Shown here in pieces: positions 54,137 to 62,960 of a DNA stretch of 64,000 nucleotides (within the stretch, counting starts at the first letter, position 1; every line of letters starts with the position of its first letter). Under the pieces are notes generated by a model. It saw only the letters and a program-made list of their open reading frames with translations, made no database searches and was not told the origin of the DNA. Made by a program: the position numbers and the translations under genes. This DNA is from Leifsonia virtsii (GTDB taxonomy: Bacteria > Actinomycetota > Actinomycetes > Actinomycetales > Microbacteriaceae), in the NCBI RefSeq assembly GCF_030433675.1, contig NZ_JAROCB010000004.1, forward strand, positions 434,001 to 498,000. Direction: 5' to 3'.

Positions 54137-56893
54137 GTGGCTGCAAAACCACGCGTACATGAGGTCGCGAGCGAGCTCGGCGTCGACAGCAAGGTCGCGC
54201 TCGCGAAGCTCAAGGAGATGGGCGAGTTCGTCAAGGGACCGTCCTCCAGCATCGAGCCCCCGGTAGCCCGCAAGCTGCGTGCCGCCCTGGAGGCCGAGGG
54301 TGCGAAGCCGTCCGCCGACAAGGCGACCGCCGCACCGAAGGCGCCGTCCCAGGCGCCGCGTCCCGCGGCTCCCCGCCCGCAGGCGCCCAGCGCGCCCGAG
54401 GCGGACGCCGGCCCGAAGCCGCAGGCGCCGATGTCGGTCGCCGAGCGGCAGGCCGCTGCCGAGAAGGCCGCCGCCGAGAAGGCCGCTGCCGACAAGGCTT
54501 CTGCGGGCACGTCCGGCGCTCAGGCGAAGGCCGCGACCCCCGACGCCACGAAGCCCGCGGCGCCGCGCCCCGGCGGGAGCAGCATCCCGCGCCCGAGCGC
54601 TCCGCGCCCCGGCAACAACCCGTACTCGTCGAACCAGGGGATGGGGCAGCGCCCGCCGCGCCCCGGCAACAACCCCTTCTCGTCGTCGCAGGGCATGGGC
54701 CAGCGCCCGAGTCCCGGCAACATCCCGCGTCCGACCCCGCCGCGTCCCGGTGCGCCCCGTATCGGCGCGCCCGGCCAGGGCGGCGGCAACCGTCCCGGTC
54801 GTCCCGGCGGCGGTGGCGGCGGTCGTCCCGGCTTCCAGCAGCGCCCCGGCAGCGGCGGCGGTGCGGGCGCAGGGGCCGGCGGCTTCCAGCGTCCGGGCGG
54901 CGGCTTCGGCGGCCCGCGCCCCGGTGGCGGCGGCGGTCGCGGTCGTGGACCGGGCGGCGGCACGGCCGGTGCGTTCGGCCGCGGTGGCGGCAAGAGCAAG
55001 GCCCGCAAGTCGAAGCGCGCGAAGCGCCAGGAATTCGAGATGCGGGAAGCTCCGTCGCTGGGCGGCGTGAGCGTTCCCCGCGGCAACGGCGACACCGTCA
55101 TCCGGCTGCGTCGTGGCTCCTCGATCTCGGACTTCGCCGACAAGATCGACGCGAACCCCGCGTCGCTGGTCACCGTCCTCTTCCACCTGGGCGAGATGGC
55201 GACCGCGACCGAGTCGCTCGACGAGGCCACCTTCGAGGTGCTCGGCGAGGAGCTGGGCTACAAGATCCAGGTCGTCTCGCCCGAGGACGAGGACCGCGAG
55301 CTGCTCGAAGGCTTCGACATCGACCTCGACGCAGAGCTCGAGGGGGAGTCCGACGACGTCCTCGAGATCCGGCCCCCGGTCGTCACCGTCATGGGTCACG
55401 TCGACCACGGTAAGACGCGCCTCCTCGACGCCATCCGCAACGCGAACGTCGTCGCGGGCGAGGCCGGCGGCATCACCCAGCACATCGGTGCGTACCAGGT
55501 GTGGACGGAGCACGACGGTATCGAGCGTGCCATCACCTTCATCGACACCCCGGGTCACGAGGCGTTCACCGCCATGCGTGCCCGCGGTGCGCAGGTCACC
55601 GACATCGCGATCCTCGTGGTCGCGGCGGACGACGGCATCATGCCGCAGACCATCGAGGCGCTGAACCACGCCCAGGCGGCGAACGTGCCGATCGTGGTCG
55701 CGGTGAACAAGATCGACAAGCCCGACGCCAACCCGGCGAAGGTCCGTCAGCAGCTCACCGAGTTCGGCCTGGTGGCGGAGGAGTACGGCGGCGACGTCCT
55801 GTTCGTCGACGTCTCGGCCCGCAACAACGTCGGCATCGACGACCTGCTCGACGCCGTGCTGCTGACCGCCGACGCCGGTCTCGATCTTCGTGCGAACCCG
55901 AACAAGGACGCACGCGGTGTCGCGATCGAGGCGAAGCTCGACAAGGGCCGCGGCGCCGTGGCGACCGTGCTCATCCAGTCCGGAACGCTCCGGGTCGGCG
56001 ACGCGATCGTGGCGGGTACCGCCTACGGCCGTGTGCGTGCGATGGCCGACGAGAACGGCGACGCCGTCTTCGAGGCCGCCCCGTCGCGTCCGGTGCAGGT
56101 GCAGGGTCTCTCCAGCGTCCCGCGCGCCGGCGACGTCTTCATCGTCACCGAGGAGGACCGCACGGCCCGGCAGATCGCCGAGAAGCGCGAGGCCGCGGAG
56201 CGCAACGCGCAGCTGGCGAAGGCCCGCAAGCGCATCTCGCTCGAGGACTTCACCCGGGCCCTGGAGGAGGGCAAGGTCGAGGCGCTCAACCTCATCATCA
56301 AGGGCGACGTGTCCGGTGCCGTGGAGGCGCTGGAGGAGTCGCTCATGAAGATCGAGGTCGACGAGTCGGTGTCCCTGCGCATCCTGCACCGCGGTGTCGG
56401 CGCGATCACCGAGTCGGACATCGACCTGGCGACCATCGACAACGCGATCGTGATCGGCTTCAACGTCCGCCCGGACGTGAAGGCGCGCGAGCGTGCGGCC
56501 CGCGAGGGTGTGGACGTCCGGTTCTACTCGGTCATCTACAACGCCATCGAGGACATCGAGAACTCGCTCAAGGGCATGCTCAAGCCCGAGTTCGAAGAGG
56601 TCCAGTCCGGTGTGGCCGAGATCCGCGAGGTGTTCCGCTCCTCGAAGTTCGGCAACATCGCCGGTGTCATCGTCCGGTCCGGAACGATCACGCGCAACGC
56701 CAAGGCGCGCGTCATCCGCGACGGCGTCGTGGTGGGGGACAACCTCGCCATCGAGTCGCTGCGCCGGTTCAAGGACGACGTCACGGAGGTCCGTACGGAC
56801 TTCGAGGCCGGTATCGGCCTCGGCAAGTACAACGACATCCAGGTGGGCGACGAGATCGAGACGACGGAGCTTCGCGAGAAGCCTCGGGTGTAA
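54137..56893 (+). CDS. infB: translation initiation factor IF-2
   Basis: GTPase that brings initiator tRNA to the ribosome, 918 aa. The IF2_N helix ([28 protein letters not shown]) is followed by a long low-complexity linker (about 55-300) rich in Ala/Pro/Lys, then Pro/Gly/Arg. The linker holds two copies of a 17-residue repeat ([16 protein letters not shown] type) and a Gly/Arg run. A second IF2_N segment sits near 315. The G domain starts about 410: GHVDHGKT (G1), DTPGHEAF (G3), NKID (G4). Domains II, III and the C-terminal tRNA-binding barrel are complete. A GTG start follows AGGAGA. Confidence 0.97.
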   Translation: MAAKPRVHEVASELGVDSKVALAKLKEMGEFVKGPSSSIEPPVARKLRAALEAEGAKPSADKATAAPKAPSQAPRPAAPRPQAPSAPEADAGPKPQAPMSVAERQAAAEKAAAEKAAADKASAGTSGAQAKAATPDATKPAAPRPGGSSIPRPSAPRPGNNPYSSNQGMGQRPPRPGNNPFSSSQGMGQRPSPGNIPRPTPPRPGAPRIGAPGQGGGNRPGRPGGGGGGRPGFQQRPGSGGGAGAGAGGFQRPGGGFGGPRPGGGGGRGRGPGGGTAGAFGRGGGKSKARKSKRAKRQEFEMREAPSLGGVSVPRGNGDTVIRLRRGSSISDFADKIDANPASLVTVLFHLGEMATATESLDEATFEVLGEELGYKIQVVSPEDEDRELLEGFDIDLDAELEGESDDVLEIRPPVVTVMGHVDHGKTRLLDAIRNANVVAGEAGGITQHIGAYQVWTEHDGIERAITFIDTPGHEAFTAMRARGAQVTDIAILVVAADDGIMPQTIEALNHAQAANVPIVVAVNKIDKPDANPAKVRQQLTEFGLVAEEYGGDVLFVDVSARNNVGIDDLLDAVLLTADAGLDLRANPNKDARGVAIEAKLDKGRGAVATVLIQSGTLRVGDAIVAGTAYGRVRAMADENGDAVFEAAPSRPVQVQGLSSVPRAGDVFIVTEEDRTARQIAEKREAAERNAQLAKARKRISLEDFTRALEEGKVEALNLIIKGDVSGAVEALEESLMKIEVDESVSLRILHRGVGAITESDIDLATIDNAIVIGFNVRPDVKARERAAREGVDVRFYSVIYNAIEDIENSLKGMLKPEFEEVQSGVAEIREVFRSSKFGNIAGVIVRSGTITRNAKARVIRDGVVVGDNLAIESLRRFKDDVTEVRTDFEAGIGLGKYNDIQVGDEIETTELREKPRV

Positions 56894-56900
56894 TCGGAGC

Positions 56901-56930
56901 GAAGGCCGGTGGCTGAAGCCACCGGCCTTC
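56901..56930 (+). terminator. hairpin between infB and rbfA
   Basis: A perfect 14-bp stem (56901-56914 with 56917-56930) with a minimal loop, 7 bp past the infB stop and followed by TTG. It should attenuate transcription into rbfA. Confidence 0.75.
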
Positions 56931-56955
56931 TTGCCCCGAAAGGAGATACAGAACC

Positions 56956-57405
56956 ATGGCCGATCCGGCACGCGCGAGGAAGCTCGCGGACAGGATCAAG
57001 GAGATCATCGCCAAGCGGCTCGACCGCGGCCTGCGCGACCCGCGCCTCGGCTTCGTGACCATCACGGACGTCCAGGTGACCGGCGACCTGCAGCACGCGA
57101 CCGTCTTCTACACGGTGTACGGCACCGAGCAGGAGCGCGAGGACAGCGCCGCCGCGCTCAAAGCGGCCACCGGGATGCTGCGCAGCGAGGTGGGCAAGAA
57201 CATCACCGCGCGCCTCACGCCGACGCTGGAGTTCCAGCTCGACGCGATCCCGGAGAACGCGGCCCACATCGAGGACCTGCTCCGGGAGGCGCGCGAGCGC
57301 GACACCGAGGTGGCCGGGCTCGCCGCGTCCGCGTCCTACGCGGGCGACGAGGACCCGTACGTGAAGCCGCGGGTCATCGGCGACGAGGACGACGAGGAGG
57401 AGTGA
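56956..57405 (+). CDS. rbfA: ribosome-binding factor A
   Basis: 30S maturation factor with a KH-like fold, 149 aa. It has the conserved DPARARKLADRIKEIIAKRLDRGLRDPRLGFVTITDVQVTGDLQHATVFYTVYG core and the RLTPTLEFQLDAIPENAAHIEDLL C-terminal part, plus a very acidic tail (DEDDEEE). AAAGGAG precedes the ATG. Usually truB follows directly; here about 6 kb of accessory genes intervene. Confidence 0.96.
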   Translation: MADPARARKLADRIKEIIAKRLDRGLRDPRLGFVTITDVQVTGDLQHATVFYTVYGTEQEREDSAAALKAATGMLRSEVGKNITARLTPTLEFQLDAIPENAAHIEDLLREARERDTEVAGLAASASYAGDEDPYVKPRVIGDEDDEEE

Positions 57406-57431
57406 CCTCCCCGCCGGCGTCGGGCCGGTCG

Positions 57432-57437
57432 TAGCAT
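57432..57437 (+). promoter_or_regulatory. YciI gene -10 box, leaderless
   Basis: TAGCAT ends 6 nt before the ATG at 57444. Confidence 0.6.
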
Positions 57438-57443
57438 GTCGGC

Positions 57444-57728
57444 ATGTTCGCCGTCTCGTTCTACGACGCCGACCCTGACGCCGGTCCTGAGCACTTCCAG
57501 CGCCTGGTGGAGGCCTACCCCCGGCACCGCGCCTACCTGGACGAGTTCGCGAAGGGCGGCGAGGTGCTCATGATCGGGACGTTCGGCGACCCGGCCACCC
57601 AGGGCTCGATGGCGATCTTCCGTTCGCGGGAGGCCGCGGAGCGGTTCCGGGAGGGCGACCCGTTCGTCACGGAGGGCCTCGTCCACCGTTCCCGCATCCA
57701 GGACTGGGATCCGCTCGTCTTCGGGTGA
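57444..57728 (+). CDS. YciI family protein
   Basis: A 94-aa dimeric alpha+beta barrel-like protein of the YCII family. It shows the characteristic HRAYLDEFAKGGEVLMIGTFGDP and GSMAIFRSREAAERFREGDPFVTEGLV pattern, including the His/Asp pair proposed as active site (H29-type and DPF). YciI proteins are of uncertain function; some act in halo-aromatic dehydration or transport-linked steps. Transcribed alone from a leaderless promoter. Confidence 0.88.
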   Translation: MFAVSFYDADPDAGPEHFQRLVEAYPRHRAYLDEFAKGGEVLMIGTFGDPATQGSMAIFRSREAAERFREGDPFVTEGLVHRSRIQDWDPLVFG

Positions 57729-57752
57729 CAGATCTCCGTGCGCCGGTATTCT
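57725..57752 (+). promoter_or_regulatory. methyltransferase-like gene promoter, leaderless
   Basis: GTGACA (57725-57730), a 16-bp spacer and TATTCT (57747-57752), then GTG 7 nt later. The -35 overlaps the stop codon of the YciI gene. Confidence 0.55.
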
Positions 57753-57759
57753 GGCATGC

Positions 57760-58740
57760 GTGACTCTCAGGAACGCCGTCCGGAACACGCTGTCGCCGGT
57801 GATCGGGCGGGAGCGGGTCGACCGCCTCGTCAACGCCGAGAGCTCCGCCCGCGCATCGCTCGCCCGCTGGATCGCCCCGAAGGAGCGGCCGCCGGCAGCG
57901 GCGGACGAGGCCCCGGCCGGATACGAGATCGCCCCGAGCGGCTATCCCTTCTACCCCTGGGACGAGACGCAGTTCCCCACCCCGAGCCTCAGCCGGCACG
58001 AGTTCCTCGCCGGACTCCACGCGGCCCTCCGGCCCCGCAGCTACCTGGAGATCGGGGTCGACGACGGGCGCTCGCTCACCCTCTCGACGGCCAAGACCAT
58101 CGGCGTCGACCCGGCGTTCCACATCACCAACCCGCTGCACGCGGACCTGCTGCTCGCGCGGGACACGAGCGACGACTTCTTCGCCTCCGGACGCGCGAAG
58201 AAGCACCTGGACGGCGTCCCGCTCGACTTCGCCTTCATCGACGGGATGCACCTGGCGGAGTTCGCGTACCGCGACTTCCTCAACGTCGAACGCCTGACCT
58301 CCCCGACGAGCATCATCGTCCTCGACGACATGATGCCGCGGTCGGTGCACGAGGCCGCGCGCGACCGGTACACCGACTCGTGGGCGGGCGATGTCTACAA
58401 GGTCGTCGAGCTGCTCCGCGCCGAGCGGCCGGACCTGGTCGTCATCCCGGTCAACACCGCGCCCACCGGCGTCGTGCTGGTGGCGCGGCTGGACCCGTCG
58501 TCGCGGGTGCTCGCGGAGCGCTACGACGCGCTGCTCCCCACGCTGCAGGCGGCCGACCCGCAGCAGGTTCCGGAGCACGTCCTCCGCCGCACGCTCGCCG
58601 TCGACGCGAAGGACCTGCTCGCCTGGGACGGCTGGGAGACGCTGACGGGCCTTCGCACGCGCCCGCGGGCGCTGGCCGAGCGCCGGAAGCTGTTCGACGC
58701 CCTCTCCGCAGCGTTCGCGCGGACGCCGGAGCAGCCCTGA
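57760..58740 (+). CDS. class I SAM-dependent methyltransferase-like protein
   Basis: A 326-aa protein whose central region looks like the Methyltransf_24 group: motif I YLEIGVDDGRSLTLS (about 93-107), then GVDPAFHI, DFAFIDGMHLAEFAYRDFLN and IIVLDDMMP. The N-terminal 60 residues and a C-terminal helical tail are specific to it. Relatives are often associated with surface polysaccharide or natural-product loci. Acceptor substrate unknown. Its last codon is 4 bp from the convergent mutY stop. Confidence 0.78.
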   Translation: MTLRNAVRNTLSPVIGRERVDRLVNAESSARASLARWIAPKERPPAAADEAPAGYEIAPSGYPFYPWDETQFPTPSLSRHEFLAGLHAALRPRSYLEIGVDDGRSLTLSTAKTIGVDPAFHITNPLHADLLLARDTSDDFFASGRAKKHLDGVPLDFAFIDGMHLAEFAYRDFLNVERLTSPTSIIVLDDMMPRSVHEAARDRYTDSWAGDVYKVVELLRAERPDLVVIPVNTAPTGVVLVARLDPSSRVLAERYDALLPTLQAADPQQVPEHVLRRTLAVDAKDLLAWDGWETLTGLRTRPRALAERRKLFDALSAAFARTPEQP

Positions 58741-58744
58741 CCGG

Positions 58745-59611
58745 CTACGGCAGCGTGTAGCCGCCGAGCGTCTCGACGGCGAGGCCGTCCTTGACGAGCC
58801 CCTGGAGCGCCCGCTCGCCCTGCTCGGCATCCGGCCACAGTGCAGCCAGGTCTCCGGCCGCGACGGGCGTGTGCGACGCCCGCAGCTCCGCGAGGATGCG
58901 TCCGCGCGCCTGGCGGTCGCTTCCCTCGTAGCGCTTCTGCCTGCCCTTCGTCGGCCCCTCGTAGTCCGGGTAGCCGGCCTGACGCCAGCGGCAGCGGTCG
59001 GAAAGCGGACAGGAGTCGCAGCGCGGCGTGCGCGCCACGCACGCGATCGCGCCGAGCTCCATCATCCCGGCGTTGAAGGCGGCGGCCGCGTCGCGGTCCT
59101 CCGGGAGCAGGGCCTCCATCGCGGCCAGGTCGCGGCGCGTGCTCGGCGGACCGGGCTCCGCCTGACCGTCGACCGTGCGGGCGATCACCCGGCGGATGTT
59201 GGTGTCGACGACCGGATGCCGCTCCCCGTACGCGAAGGCCGCCACCGCCCGTGCCGTGTAGTCGCCGACCCCGGGGAGCGCGAGCAGGGCGTCCACGTCG
59301 TCCGGAACGACGCCGCCGTGCCGCTCCGTGATCGTCACGGCCGCCGCGTGCAGCCAGAGCGCGCGCCGCGGGTAGCCGAGCGACTTCCAGGCGCGGACGG
59401 CCTCGCCCGGCGGCACCGAGGCGAGGTCGGCCGGCGTCGGCCATCGGCTCAGCCACTCCTCCAGGTGCGGGATGACACGGCTCACCGGGGTCTGCTGCAG
59501 CATGAACTCGCTGACCAGCGTGCCCCACGGGGTGAAGCCCTCGCGGCGCCACGGGAGGTCCCTGCGGTTCTCCTGGTACCAGGCCACCACCGTCCCGGCG
59601 TAGTCGTGCAT
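58745..59611 (-). CDS. mutY: A/G-specific adenine DNA glycosylase
   Basis: Removes adenine mispaired with 8-oxoguanine. The 288-aa protein has the catalytic Glu35 in SEFMLQQTPV, the helix-hairpin-helix LPGVGDYTARAVAAFAYG with catalytic Asp in VVDTNIRRV, and the [4Fe-4S] cluster cysteines in CVARTPRCDSCPLSDRC (C-x6-C-x2-C-x5-C). The C-terminal MutT-like 8-oxoG recognition domain of E. coli MutY (350 aa) is reduced to a short winged-helix-like tail, common in actinobacteria. TAGCCT 6 nt upstream of the ATG indicates a leaderless mRNA. Confidence 0.94.
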   Translation of the reverse strand: MHDYAGTVVAWYQENRRDLPWRREGFTPWGTLVSEFMLQQTPVSRVIPHLEEWLSRWPTPADLASVPPGEAVRAWKSLGYPRRALWLHAAAVTITERHGGVVPDDVDALLALPGVGDYTARAVAAFAYGERHPVVDTNIRRVIARTVDGQAEPGPPSTRRDLAAMEALLPEDRDAAAAFNAGMMELGAIACVARTPRCDSCPLSDRCRWRQAGYPDYEGPTKGRQKRYEGSDRQARGRILAELRASHTPVAAGDLAALWPDAEQGERALQGLVKDGLAVETLGGYTLP

Positions 59612-59650
59612 GCATCGAGGCTAACCGGTGCCGCGGCCTATGCTCGTCGC
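59612..59650. promoter_or_regulatory. compact divergent leaderless promoter pair
   Basis: The 39-bp gap holds TAGCCT for mutY (minus, 59618-59623) and TATGCT for the kinase-like gene (plus, 59639-59644), each 6 nt from its start codon. The two -10 boxes are 15 bp apart, so the polymerases would compete. Confidence 0.6.
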
Positions 59651-60232
59651 ATGATGCTTCCGCCGACGCCGCGCGTGCTGTTCCTCCGGCAGCTCGTGGC
59701 CGCCATCCGGCGCGACGCGCCCGCGGGACGCGTGGCGGTCGCGGTCGACGGCGGGCGGATCGGCGGGACCGCGTTCGCGGACGACCTGGCGGCGGTGTTC
59801 CGGGAGGCGGGGGCGGACGCGTTCCGTGCCTCCCTGGCCGGCTTCCACACCTCCCGTGCCTACCGCACGCGCCTGGGGCCCGAGACGCCGCAGAGCCACT
59901 ACCGAGACGCGTACGACCTCGTCGCCCTGCGCCGGGTGCTGCTCGACCCGTTCCGGCTCGGCGGGAGCGCCGGGTTCCAGACGGCGGCGTTCGACGAGGC
60001 GCGCGACCAGCCCGTCGAGGCGCGCTGGCTGACGGCGGGACCGGATGCGGTGCTCGTCGTCGACGGCGAGTTCCCGCTGCGGCCGTCGCTGCGCGGCGAC
60101 TGGAACGCGTCGGTGCTGCTCGTGAACATCCCGCAGCCCGAGGCGTACGTGGAGGACGCGCACCCGCGCGAGCACGCCACGTTCCTGGTCGACGAGTCGG
60201 ATCCGGCGCAGCCGCGGTGGGCGCCCCGCTGA
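59651..60232 (+). CDS. uridine kinase-like protein lacking the P-loop lysine
   Basis: A 193-aa actinobacterial uridine/cytidine kinase-like protein. The fold signatures VAVAVDGG, FHTSRAYRTRLGPETPQSHYRDAYDLVALRRVLLDPF and VLVVDGEFPLRP match that group. However, the nucleotide loop reads VDGGRIGGTAFADDL (32-46) where relatives have VDG-xx-GxGKT-xFADxL. One codon is missing and the invariant lysine is gone, so ATP binding should be impaired. Thus it is possibly a pseudokinase with a binding role. Reading frame and codon use are otherwise intact. Convergent with panE-like gene, 1-bp gap. Confidence 0.75.
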   Translation: MMLPPTPRVLFLRQLVAAIRRDAPAGRVAVAVDGGRIGGTAFADDLAAVFREAGADAFRASLAGFHTSRAYRTRLGPETPQSHYRDAYDLVALRRVLLDPFRLGGSAGFQTAAFDEARDQPVEARWLTAGPDAVLVVDGEFPLRPSLRGDWNASVLLVNIPQPEAYVEDAHPREHATFLVDESDPAQPRWAPR

Positions 60233-60233
60233 C

Positions 60234-61241
60234 TCAGGCCTCGAGGACCGACCGCATCCGCTCGGCCACCTCGTGCGGCGCGAGGAAGGCGCCCGACCGC
60301 TCCACCTCGTGCACCAGCGCGGTGATCGCCGCGTTGACCGGTGCGCCGACGCCGGCGGCCTCGGCCTCCGCGACGACAGCCCCGTTGAGGTAGTCGATCT
60401 CGGTCAGCTGCCCGCGCCGCAGGCTCTGCAGTGTCGAGCCCGGGTTGGGGGTCGCGCCCATCCGCCGCTTCATCAGCAGCGGCACTGCCTGCGCGGCCCA
60501 GCGCGGCGCGCGGGCGACGAAGCGCAGGATGCGGTCGTCGAGCCCCTGGATGCTGCCGTAGCGCACGCCCCGGGCGAAGCCGACGCGGGTGGCCTCCTGC
60601 AGGCTCGCGGTCACGATGGCGCGCAGCCGGCGGTCGCCGAGGACCTCTTGCGCGCTCAGCCCGGTGATCGCGGGGAGGGCGTTGATCTGGTTGACCATCA
60701 GCTTCGTCCACTGCGCGCCGGTGAAGTTGTCGATCGCGAAGGCGGGCATGGCCGCGTCCAGGATGCGCGCGGCGTCGACGGCGGCCCGAGGCGCCGCGCC
60801 GTCGCCGGCGCCGAGGTAGGTATTCGCCGTCGTCGTGACGGTGACGCGGCCGGGGGAGAGGTAGCTCGTGGCGTAGAGGGCGAGAGCGCCGACGCAGTCG
60901 GACCCGGGGAGCAGCCGCTCGGCCTCCGCGAGGCCGGCGAGCCCGTTCTGCACCACGACGACGGTGATGCCGTCGAGCAGGGCGGCGTTGGCGCGGATGG
61001 CGGCGGGGGCGTCCTGCGCCTTGGTGCAGACGAAGGCGAGCTCCGGCCGGGTCTGCAGCGTCTCTGCGGCGGCCACCCGCGCGGTGTGGGAACCCCAGCC
61101 TCCGTCGAGCCGGATGCCGGACTCCCGGATGGCGGCGAGCTGCTCCCCGCGGGCCGTCACCTCGACGAGGTGCCCGACGCGGTCGAGCAGCGCCGCGATC
61201 GTGCCGCCGATGGCTCCCGCTCCGATCACGCCGATACGCAC
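60234..61241 (-). CDS. 2-dehydropantoate 2-reductase family (ApbA/PanE)
   Basis: A 335-aa NAD(P)-dependent reductase. The Rossmann loop GVIGAGAIGGTIAALL starts at residue 3, followed by FVCTKAQD and the catalytic lysine/asparagine region WTKLMVNQINALPAITG. The C-terminal helical domain with GSTLQSLRRGQLTEIDYLNG is conserved in ApbA/PanE. It could make pantoate for coenzyme A, but multiple paralogues exist in actinobacteria, so the panE symbol is withheld. The GTG at 61241 is used; TAGGCT 7 nt upstream indicates a leaderless start. Confidence 0.85.
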   Translation of the reverse strand: MRIGVIGAGAIGGTIAALLDRVGHLVEVTARGEQLAAIRESGIRLDGGWGSHTARVAAAETLQTRPELAFVCTKAQDAPAAIRANAALLDGITVVVVQNGLAGLAEAERLLPGSDCVGALALYATSYLSPGRVTVTTTANTYLGAGDGAAPRAAVDAARILDAAMPAFAIDNFTGAQWTKLMVNQINALPAITGLSAQEVLGDRRLRAIVTASLQEATRVGFARGVRYGSIQGLDDRILRFVARAPRWAAQAVPLLMKRRMGATPNPGSTLQSLRRGQLTEIDYLNGAVVAEAEAAGVGAPVNAAITALVHEVERSGAFLAPHEVAERMRSVLEA

Positions 61242-61248
61242 GCGTTCC

Positions 61249-61254
61249 AGCCTA
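61249..61254 (-). promoter_or_regulatory. PanE-like gene -10 box, leaderless
   Basis: TAGGCT on the minus strand ends 7 nt before the GTG at 61241. Confidence 0.6.
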
Positions 61255-61273
61255 TCCGCGCGCGGTGCCTCGC

Positions 61274-61331
61274 CTGGTTGACGCGACACGCCGCCGCGTC
61301 CGCCACCGGGACGGCGTGTCGCGTCAACCAG
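61274..61331. terminator. 20-bp perfect palindrome after the MFS gene, unit A
   Basis: CTGGTTGACGCGACACGCCG (61274-61293) with perfect complement at 61312-61331. Contains GACGC-n-ACACGCCGCC, shared with unit B 7 bp away. Both lie past the MFS stop and before the PanE-like promoter on the minus strand. Confidence 0.75.
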
Positions 61332-61337
61332 ATGAAT

Positions 61338-61394
61338 CCGTGGGACGCAACACGCCGCCATCCCGGCGGGAAAGCGGCGAGTTGCGTCCCATGG
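61338..61394. terminator. 21-bp palindrome after the MFS gene, unit B
   Basis: Arms 61338-61358 and 61374-61394 pair at 19 of 21 positions. Same sequence family as unit A (GACGCAACACGCCGCC), so the pair is a duplicated hairpin. It starts 7 bp beyond the MFS stop codon on the minus strand. Confidence 0.75.
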
Positions 61395-61400
61395 ACGGGG

Positions 61401-62888
61401 TCAGTCGGCGAGGACGGGAGCCGGCTCGGCGGTGGCGAGGGCCTCGGCGGCGGCGGTTGCCGGTGACTCGGCGGCGGGCGCAGCGGCCGCGGCGGCGGCG
61501 CGCGCGGCCCGGCGGCTCGGCAGCGCGAGGGCGATCACGGCAGCGGCTGCTAGCACGCCAGCGCCGACCCAGACCGCGGGGACCGCCGCATCCACATAGC
61601 CCGTCGGCGTCAGCGTGCCGCCCGCGCCGGTGAACACCGCGGTGAGCACGGCGACGCCGAGCGCTACCCCGACCTCCCGCAGCGTCGAGTTCGTTCCGGA
61701 GGCCTTCGCGTGGTCGGCCGGGCGCATGTTGGCCAGCACGGCCGTCGAGCTCGGCGCGAAGACGAGGCCCATGCCGATGCCCGCGAGCAGGAACGGCGGC
61801 CACATCTCCGAATAGGGGAGCGTCGCCGACAGGGTCGCCGCGATCCAGCCCATGGACACGGCCAGCAGCACGAGCCCGGCCACGACCGGCAGCCGCGTGC
61901 CCGTGCGGGAGGAGAACAGGCCGGTGAGCGGTGCGACCACCATCGGGGCGAGCGTCCACGGCATCGTCATCACGCCCGCCTCGAGCGGGGTGTGCCCCTG
62001 CACCACCTGGAGGAACTGGATGAGGATGAAGATCGCCCCGAAGATCCCGAAGCTGAAGGTGACGCCGACCAGGTTGGCGACGGTGAAGCTGCGGTCGCGG
62101 AACAGCCGCAGCGGCAGCAGGGGGGCCGTCGCGCGTCCCTCCCAGAGCACGAAGGCCACCAGCAGGGCGGCGCCCGCGATCAGGGGGATGAGCACTTCGG
62201 CGCTGCCCCATCCTGCGTCGTTGCCGCGCACGATGCCCCAGACGACGCCGAGCACGCCGGGCGCGGCGAGCAGCAGGCCGACGACGTCGGCGCGCACGCG
62301 CTCACCGAAGCTGTTCGGCAGGGCGAGCAGCACGAGCGGGACTGCGATCACTCCGAGCGGGACGTTGAGCCAGAAGATCGCCTGCCAGTTCCAGCCCTCG
62401 ACCACCGCGCCGCCGATGAGCGGCCCGAGGGCCACACCGAGGCCGGAGATGCCGCCCCAGATGCCGATCGCCGCCGGTCGCAGGCGCTCGCTGACGCTGC
62501 CGGCGAGGAGGGTGAGCGAGAGCGGGAGCAGGGCCGCTGCTCCTGCGCCCTGCACCGCGCGGGCGGCGATCAGCTGCCACGGCTCGGTCGAGAGCGCCGC
62601 AGCGGCGCTGGCGAGCGTGAAGACGGCGATGCCGGCGAGGAACACCGAGCGCCGGCCGAGCCGGTCGCCGAGGCCCACCGCCATGAGCATGAGGGTCGCG
62701 AAGGTGAGCGTGTAGGCGTTGACCACCCACTGCAGCTCCTCGATGGAGGCGCCGAGGTCGCGGGCGATGACCGGCAGCGCGCTGGTCACGACGAGGTTGT
62801 CGAGGGTCGCCATGAACATCGGCAGCGAGGCCGCGACGATCGCGAGCCAGACCGGGATGCGCCGGGCGACGGCGAGGGGTGCGGACAT
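61401..62888 (-). CDS. MFS drug efflux transporter, DHA2 (EmrB/QacA) family
   Basis: A 495-aa proton-driven multidrug exporter with 14 predicted membrane spans. Typical features are the first span MFMATLDNLVVTSALPVIARDLG (motif D1 with the aspartate), QWVVNAYTLTFA, motif A GDRLGRRSVFLAG, and motif C ISGLGVALGPLIGGAVV. The C-terminal tail is Ala/Pro/Glu-rich and disordered. GGAGG precedes the ATG. It is divergent from a TetR gene, with two 16-bp operators between them; export of the TetR inducer is the usual logic. Substrate unknown. Confidence 0.93.
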   Translation of the reverse strand: MSAPLAVARRIPVWLAIVAASLPMFMATLDNLVVTSALPVIARDLGASIEELQWVVNAYTLTFATLMLMAVGLGDRLGRRSVFLAGIAVFTLASAAAALSTEPWQLIAARAVQGAGAAALLPLSLTLLAGSVSERLRPAAIGIWGGISGLGVALGPLIGGAVVEGWNWQAIFWLNVPLGVIAVPLVLLALPNSFGERVRADVVGLLLAAPGVLGVVWGIVRGNDAGWGSAEVLIPLIAGAALLVAFVLWEGRATAPLLPLRLFRDRSFTVANLVGVTFSFGIFGAIFILIQFLQVVQGHTPLEAGVMTMPWTLAPMVVAPLTGLFSSRTGTRLPVVAGLVLLAVSMGWIAATLSATLPYSEMWPPFLLAGIGMGLVFAPSSTAVLANMRPADHAKASGTNSTLREVGVALGVAVLTAVFTGAGGTLTPTGYVDAAVPAVWVGAGVLAAAAVIALALPSRRAARAAAAAAAPAAESPATAAAEALATAEPAPVLAD

Positions 62889-62905
62889 GCGCGCCTCCAG
62901 TTGTT

Positions 62906-62921
62906 GTTATCGAATGATTAC
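62906..62921. promoter_or_regulatory. TetR-type operator, site 1 (MFS side)
   Basis: GTTATC-gaat-GATTAC, a near-perfect GTWATC-n4-GATWAC palindrome, 17 bp upstream of the MFS start codon. Starts exactly 30 bp before site 2. Confidence 0.7.
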
Positions 62922-62935
62922 AAGAGCTGACAGTA

Positions 62936-62951
62936 GTAATCGACTGATAAC
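62936..62951. promoter_or_regulatory. TetR-type operator, site 2 (TetR side)
   Basis: GTAATC-gact-GATAAC, the inverted counterpart of site 1. It overlaps the TAACCT -10 box (62948-62953) of the TetR gene, so binding should silence it. Confidence 0.7.
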
Positions 62952-62960
62952 CTGTCAAGC

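Noticed and set aside
61274-61394. Inverted repeats considered as insertion sequence ends
   Set aside because: No transposase lies between or beside them, and each palindrome is a complete hairpin rather than one end of a pair.
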